Made by a program: the position numbers and the translations under genes. This document shows, one piece after another, positions 60,492 through 64,000 of a stretch of 64,000 bases of DNA. Below the pieces are notes generated by a model. The model was not told the DNA's origin. It did not search any database and saw nothing but the letters and a program-made list of their open reading frames with translations. Origin of the DNA: Methanobacteriota archaeon (GTDB lineage Archaea > Thermoplasmatota > Poseidoniia > Poseidoniales > Thalassarchaeaceae). The stretch's first letter is position 1. Every line of letters begins with the position of its first letter. The DNA is taken from the NCBI GenBank assembly GCA_011523055.1, contig WTHQ01000020.1:144114-208113 (forward strand), given 5' to 3'.

Positions 60492-61463
60492 ATGGCGTCG
60501 ACCGAGATGTGGGTTGAGCGCCATAGGCCGCGATCGGTCTCGGAGATGAAGGGGCAGGCGACCATCGTCGATCGACTGAGGGCATATGCCAGCCAGAGGG
60601 ACTTCCCGCACCTCCTGTTCGCGGGCCCGCCAGGCACTGGGAAGACCACCGCAGCGCTCGCCTTGGCGAGGGACGTGTTCCAGGACCCCGGCGTCTACTC
60701 GAGGAACCTGTTGGAGATGAACGCGAGTGACGAGCGGGGGCTCCAGTCGGTCAGGACCAAGGTCAAGGAGTTCGCCAGGATGGCGCCCGACAAGAGCGTC
60801 CCCTTCAAGCTGATATTCCTGGACGAGGCAGACGCGCTGACCCCCGATGCCCAGGGGGCGCTCAGGAGGATAATGGAGCAGTATGCCGGGACATGCAGGT
60901 TCATCCTATCCTGCAACTACTCCTCCAAGATCATCGAGCCCATACAATCGAGGTGCGCCGTCTTCAGGTTCAGGCCACTGGCCGAGGACCAGATCCTCGA
61001 GATGGTCCAAGAGGTCGCAGAGGCGGAGGGGCTCTCCCTCGAGGACGATGGGGCCGCTGCCGTGGTGCATGTCGCGATAGGCGACCTCCGCAGGGCCATA
61101 ACAGCCCTGCAGGTCGCTGCCTCGCTATCGAGCAAGATCACCCGGGACCTCGTCTACGAGACCACGGCCACGGCCCCCCCGGAGGAGCTGCATGCATACC
61201 TCAGGAGCTGCCAGGAGGACGGCTTCCAACCAGCGAGGAGGAAGATGTACGCCATCATCGACCGCTTCGGGCTCGCTGGCACGGACATCGTGAACCAGCT
61301 CCATCGGAGCCTTGGCGAGGTCCAGTTCATGACCGAGAGGGAGAAGCTCTCAGTCACCGAGGCCATGGCCGAGGCCGACTTCAGGTTGGTCGAGGGCGGC
61401 GGGGAGTCCCTCCAGCTTGACGCCCTCACGGCCAGGATATGCTCTACCCTGAACATCGGCTGA
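60492..61463 (+). CDS. rfcS: Replication factor C small subunit
   Basis: A 323-residue AAA+ clamp-loader subunit. W-V-E-R-H-R-P-R-S at the start and G-P-P-G-T-G-K-T near 43-50 form the nucleotide site. Walker B is L-I-F-L-D-E-A-D. The S-R-C motif (I-Q-S-R-C-A-V-F) supplies the arginine finger. The C-terminal collar domain is intact. It loads PCNA onto DNA. No intein interrupts Walker A. The large subunit is not seen here. Confidence 0.94.
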   Translation: MASTEMWVERHRPRSVSEMKGQATIVDRLRAYASQRDFPHLLFAGPPGTGKTTAALALARDVFQDPGVYSRNLLEMNASDERGLQSVRTKVKEFARMAPDKSVPFKLIFLDEADALTPDAQGALRRIMEQYAGTCRFILSCNYSSKIIEPIQSRCAVFRFRPLAEDQILEMVQEVAEAEGLSLEDDGAAAVVHVAIGDLRRAITALQVAASLSSKITRDLVYETTATAPPEELHAYLRSCQEDGFQPARRKMYAIIDRFGLAGTDIVNQLHRSLGEVQFMTEREKLSVTEAMAEADFRLVEGGGESLQLDALTARICSTLNIG

Positions 61464-61464
61464 G

Positions 61465-62343
61465 TCACTGGACCTGTACGTTCAGGGTGTACTCGCGGTA
61501 CCACTCGTTCTGCCACAGGCCGCCATCCTCGACCAGCCTGATGGATATGGTGTGTATACCGGGCTCTAGCGACTCCAAGTCGAACGCGAAGCCCATGTCG
61601 TCCGGCTTGGAGGCTGGCTCTCCGGACTCCGTCCAATTGGCCACCTCCAAGTACCTCTGATTCGACAGGGCGGCTGGATCGCTGTCAAGGGCCCAACCTG
61701 CGAGGACCACCTCTGCGTCGCCGTACCTCTGTATGGTCGCGTTCATGTGAATGTCATCCAGCTTCCAGTTGTCCCTGACGCTGAAGCCTATCGTGATGTC
61801 TGGCGATCCGTCCACGACCGAGAGGATGAGGTCGCCGTCCTTGTTGTAATCAACGGACGCGACGTCCCCTGTGTCCGCGATTCCGATCCCCTCTGGAACC
61901 TCCGGAGCGGCTATGTCCCCCAATGGCGGGTTGATCATGGCCACGGATGCCGCCAGCCAGGTGAACAGGAACAGCATCCCCGCCCTGAACCAATTCCCCC
62001 CTGTGTAGAGCTCGCTGAACCTCTTGGGGACAACGAGGCGATGGATGGTGGGCAGGAAGAATACGAGTGACAGCGGTAGAAGCCAGATCGATCGAGCGGG
62101 GCCGTCCATCACAGGGAGGATGACGAACCTCTGGAAGAGGGCGAAGGAGGCCCCAAGAGCGATCACCAGCCACATAGACCACGCGTCGGCCTTCTCCTTC
62201 TCGTAGGCCGCCACTGGATCGAATGGCTCGAGGACCTTCGGCACGCGATCCTTGGGGCCGTCACCCTTGGGCCGCTTCCTCCCAGAATATGCGCTCGACC
62301 TCAAGGCCGTGTCAACGTCAACCACGTTGGTGGCTGGAACCAC
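61465..62343 (-). CDS. Membrane protein with extracytoplasmic beta domain
   Basis: A 292-residue protein. The cytoplasmic first 55 residues are basic and proline-rich. Three helices follow at about 57-75, 84-102 and 120-138. The rest, about 150 residues, is outside and beta-rich (D-Y-N-K-D-G-D-L-I-L, W-T-E-S-G-E-P). The domain looks like a small Ig-like fold, but I do not recognise a family. It starts at GTG 62343 and is convergent with rfcS, 1 nt apart. Confidence 0.6.
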   Translation of the reverse strand: MVPATNVVDVDTALRSSAYSGRKRPKGDGPKDRVPKVLEPFDPVAAYEKEKADAWSMWLVIALGASFALFQRFVILPVMDGPARSIWLLPLSLVFFLPTIHRLVVPKRFSELYTGGNWFRAGMLFLFTWLAASVAMINPPLGDIAAPEVPEGIGIADTGDVASVDYNKDGDLILSVVDGSPDITIGFSVRDNWKLDDIHMNATIQRYGDAEVVLAGWALDSDPAALSNQRYLEVANWTESGEPASKPDDMGFAFDLESLEPGIHTISIRLVEDGGLWQNEWYREYTLNVQVQ

Positions 62344-62484
62344 CGTTCATGAATCATGCGGACGAAATCAAGATTTTTGGTTTACAGCGCACCGACAACG
62401 GTGCCTGGGCCCTCTTGATTTCTCGATTTGGGGCCAAGCACAAACTGCAATACTCAAATGGTGGTAGTGTTGCGGTGGGTATAG

Positions 62485-62615
62485 GCCGGGGTGGCGTAGT
62501 TGGTAGCGCGTCGGACTCATAGGGCAGTCTTCGGACATGTGCGCGCTTGAGTAATGCCTCTTGGGATGCCTGAGTCATCCGAAGGTCGCGGGTTCAAGTC
62601 CCGCTCCCGGCACCA
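62485..62615 (+). tRNA. tRNA-Met (CAT), intron-containing
   Basis: Acceptor GCCGGGG (62485-62491) pairs with TCCCGGC (62605-62611) including one G-T pair. The discriminator is A 62612 and CCA is encoded at 62613-62615. Anticodon stem TCGGA (62511-62515) pairs with TCCGA (62578-62582), with anticodon CAT at 62518-62520. The T-arm is GCGGG-TTCAAGT-CCCGC. A 55-nt intron sits after position 37. It fits the elongator tRNA-Met, which often has an intron here in Euryarchaeota; tRNA-Ile2 (CAT) is less likely but not excluded. Confidence 0.9.
62522..62576 (+). other. tRNA-Met intron with canonical bulge-helix-bulge motif
   Basis: A 4-bp helix CTCA (62516-62519)/TGAG (62571-62574) lies between two 3-nt bulges. 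The bulges are TAG (cleaved after A 62521) and TCA (cleaved after C 62576). The exon helix TCGGA/TCCGA and the intron helix GGCA/TGCC flank it. This is the strict archaeal splicing-endonuclease substrate. The intron interior has no ORF or box C/D signal I can see. Confidence 0.85.
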
Positions 62616-62689
62616 AACTACACCGCCATCCTGCCTCCAGTCGTCGTTAACAACAGTTCAATAGATTAAACTCGGAGCAGAAAACAACC

Positions 62690-64000
62690 ATGTCACTGGA
62701 TTCGATCGAGTGGTTGGGTCGTTTCCTCGCCGAGACGCCGGGCGACCGTCAGAAGGGAGGGCTCCCCAGGCAGGTCAAGGGCGCCTGTTGGTCGAGGGTG
62801 GATCCGACGCCCGTGCCAAGCCCCGCACTCAGGCTCTGGTCAGAGGAGGTCGCGAACGACCTGGGGATCCAAAGAGGGGGCGGCGATGTCCTCTCAGGCA
62901 ATCGGATTCTCAAGGGAATGGACCCATACGCCCAGAGGTACGGTGGCCATCAGTTCGGCAACTGGGCCGGCCAGTTGGGCGATGGAAGGGCCATCACACT
63001 CGGGGAAGCCGATGCCGGCGGCCAGGTTTTGGAGGTTCAGCTGAAGGGGTCGGGACTCACCCCGTACTCGAGGTTCGCAGACGGAAAGGCCGTCTTGCGC
63101 TCCTCGATCCGCGAGTTCCTCTGCAGCGAGGCCATGTTCCACCTAGGCGTCCCCACGACTCGTGCCCTGTCCTTGGTGACGACCGGCGAGGAGGTCATTC
63201 GGGACGTCATGTACGACGGTCGGCCGGCTCCGGAGCATGGAGCCGTGGTGTGCCGGGTCGCACAGAGCTTCCTCAGATTCGGTAGCTTCCAGATACACGC
63301 GGCCAATGGGGACTACCAAACGCTCCGGGACCTCGTGGGTTTCACGGTTCGTCACCACTTTCCAGGCCATAGCGTAGATGATGATGATGGGCGTTTAGAC
63401 TGGCTCAAGGAGGTCGCGGAGACCACGGCAACCATGGTCTCCCACTGGATGAGGGTTGGTTTCGTCCATGGCGTGATGAACACCGACAACATGTCCATCC
63501 ATGGCCTCACTATCGACTACGGCCCCTACGGATGGGTCGAGGACTACGACCTCAATTGGACGCCGAACACCACGGACTCCAACACCAAGAGGTACACCTT
63601 CGGCAACCAGGGGGGGATAGCTGAGTGGAACCTAGCACGCCTCTTGGAGGCCATTGGCCCCCTGATGGATGACCCAAACAGGCTCTACGAGGTCCTCGAC
63701 CACTTCAGATCCAAGCTGAAGGTCGCCATGGGGGCCATGTGGAGGCAGAAGCTCGGCCTGGGAGCCCCAGAGTCCGATGACCAGAACCTAATCTCAGACT
63801 TGAGATCTATCCTCAGGATGGCCGAGACTGACATGACGATATTCTTCAGGCTCCTTTCCTCGATCCCGGATCCCTCTCAATCCCATCTGGAGTACGCCTA
63901 CTACGAGCCGGTCGAGATGCCGAGGGGGGCCTTGGATTCTTGGCTGGCCAGATGGTGGTCCAGGGTCGACGGCAGCCCCGACAGGGGTGGCATGAGGCTA
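62690..64000 (+). CDS. selO: SelO/YdiU family protein adenylyltransferase (start only)
   Basis: The frame is open from ATG 62690 to the window edge, 437 codons. Family members transfer AMP to proteins with a kinase-like fold. Y-G-G-H-Q-F-G-N-W-A-G-Q-L-G-D-G-R-A is the conserved N-terminal block. Q-L-K-G-S-G-L-T-P-Y-S-R and A-V-L-R-S-S-I-R-E-F form the nucleotide site. H-G-V-M-N-T-D-N-M-S and D-Y-G-P-Y-G carry the catalytic and metal residues. Typical SelO is about 480-560 residues, so the end is missing only because of the window. The usual bacterial or eukaryotic SelO is a redox-active regulator. Confidence 0.9.
   Translation, partial: MSLDSIEWLGRFLAETPGDRQKGGLPRQVKGACWSRVDPTPVPSPALRLWSEEVANDLGIQRGGGDVLSGNRILKGMDPYAQRYGGHQFGNWAGQLGDGRAITLGEADAGGQVLEVQLKGSGLTPYSRFADGKAVLRSSIREFLCSEAMFHLGVPTTRALSLVTTGEEVIRDVMYDGRPAPEHGAVVCRVAQSFLRFGSFQIHAANGDYQTLRDLVGFTVRHHFPGHSVDDDDGRLDWLKEVAETTATMVSHWMRVGFVHGVMNTDNMSIHGLTIDYGPYGWVEDYDLNWTPNTTDSNTKRYTFGNQGGIAEWNLARLLEAIGPLMDDPNRLYEVLDHFRSKLKVAMGAMWRQKLGLGAPESDDQNLISDLRSILRMAETDMTIFFRLLSSIPDPSQSHLEYAYYEPVEMPRGALDSWLARWWSRVDGSPDRGGMRL

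Overview
The window reads as a chromosomal segment of a marine euryarchaeon, most likely Marine Group II/III (Poseidoniales or relatives, Thermoplasmatota). Clearly archaeal parts are a complete A-type ATPase operon (H-I-K-E-C-F-A-B-D), Orc1/Cdc6, RPA with its associated protein, the RFC small subunit, aIF2-gamma, ribosomal proteins L10e and S6e, Dph2, an archaeal-type Hpt, ether-lipid genes (GGPP synthase, geranylgeranyl reductase, class II HMG-CoA reductase) and a tRNA-Met with a bulge-helix-bulge intron. Mixed in are bacterial-type genes: gyrase GyrB/GyrA, SMC-ScpA-ScpB, RNase PH, SelO, SufB/SufD and NadB. That mixture, plus large secreted PKD-domain peptidases, suits Poseidoniales. The organism assignment is an inference from gene content; no rRNA gene is present.

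Layout. 0-2.3 kb: end of sufB, sufD, a tiny zinc-ribbon ORF and a DUF2085 membrane protein. 2.3-10.4 kb: a leftward cluster (thymidylate kinase with a DNA-binding-like extension, membrane protein, glutaminyl cyclase) divergent from a rightward pair (1363-residue PKD metallopeptidase, secreted partner). 10.4-20.6 kb: aroD, gyrB-gyrA, tRNA-Ser, a DUF4105 protein, aroA, an EamA transporter, rpl10e and hpt. 20.6-26.4 kb: pirin, dph2, orc1/cdc6, rps6e, aIF2-gamma, a PIN protein and DUF357. 26.4-29.8 kb: a degenerate AAA/winged-helix protein divergent from HMG-CoA reductase, separated by about 300 bp of very AT-rich DNA holding an 11-bp-phased TTAACG repeat array. 29.8-35.3 kb: the smc-scpA-scpB operon. 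35.5-40.4 kb: nadB, panE and an apparent catalytically dead site-2-protease-like membrane protein. 40.5-49.1 kb: the ATPase operon. 49.2-53.1 kb: a methyltransferase, GGR, GGPPS and a degenerate HemC-like protein. 53.2-56.8 kb: a SAP-repeat protein convergent with the RPA operon. 57-64 kb: a visibly GC-richer stretch with a membrane protein, MogA/MoaB, RNase PH, tRNA-Phe, PanB, RfcS, another membrane protein, the intron-containing tRNA-Met and the start of SelO.

How the genes work together. Several gene sets in the window act in one process. PanB and PanE are successive steps towards pantoate, though about 22 kb apart. AroD and AroA belong to the shikimate pathway. HMG-CoA reductase, GGPPS and GGR lead to saturated archaeal lipids. 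Orc1, RPA, RFC, gyrase, SMC/ScpAB and Tmk cover replication and chromosome maintenance. The least explained parts are the TTAACG array with its neighbouring Orc-like protein, the pseudo-site-2 protease, the HemC-like protein and the Tmk fusion.

Start codons were refined by conserved N-termini, Shine-Dalgarno matches and stop/start overlaps; several genes start at GTG or TTG. No CRISPR array, insertion sequence or intein was seen.
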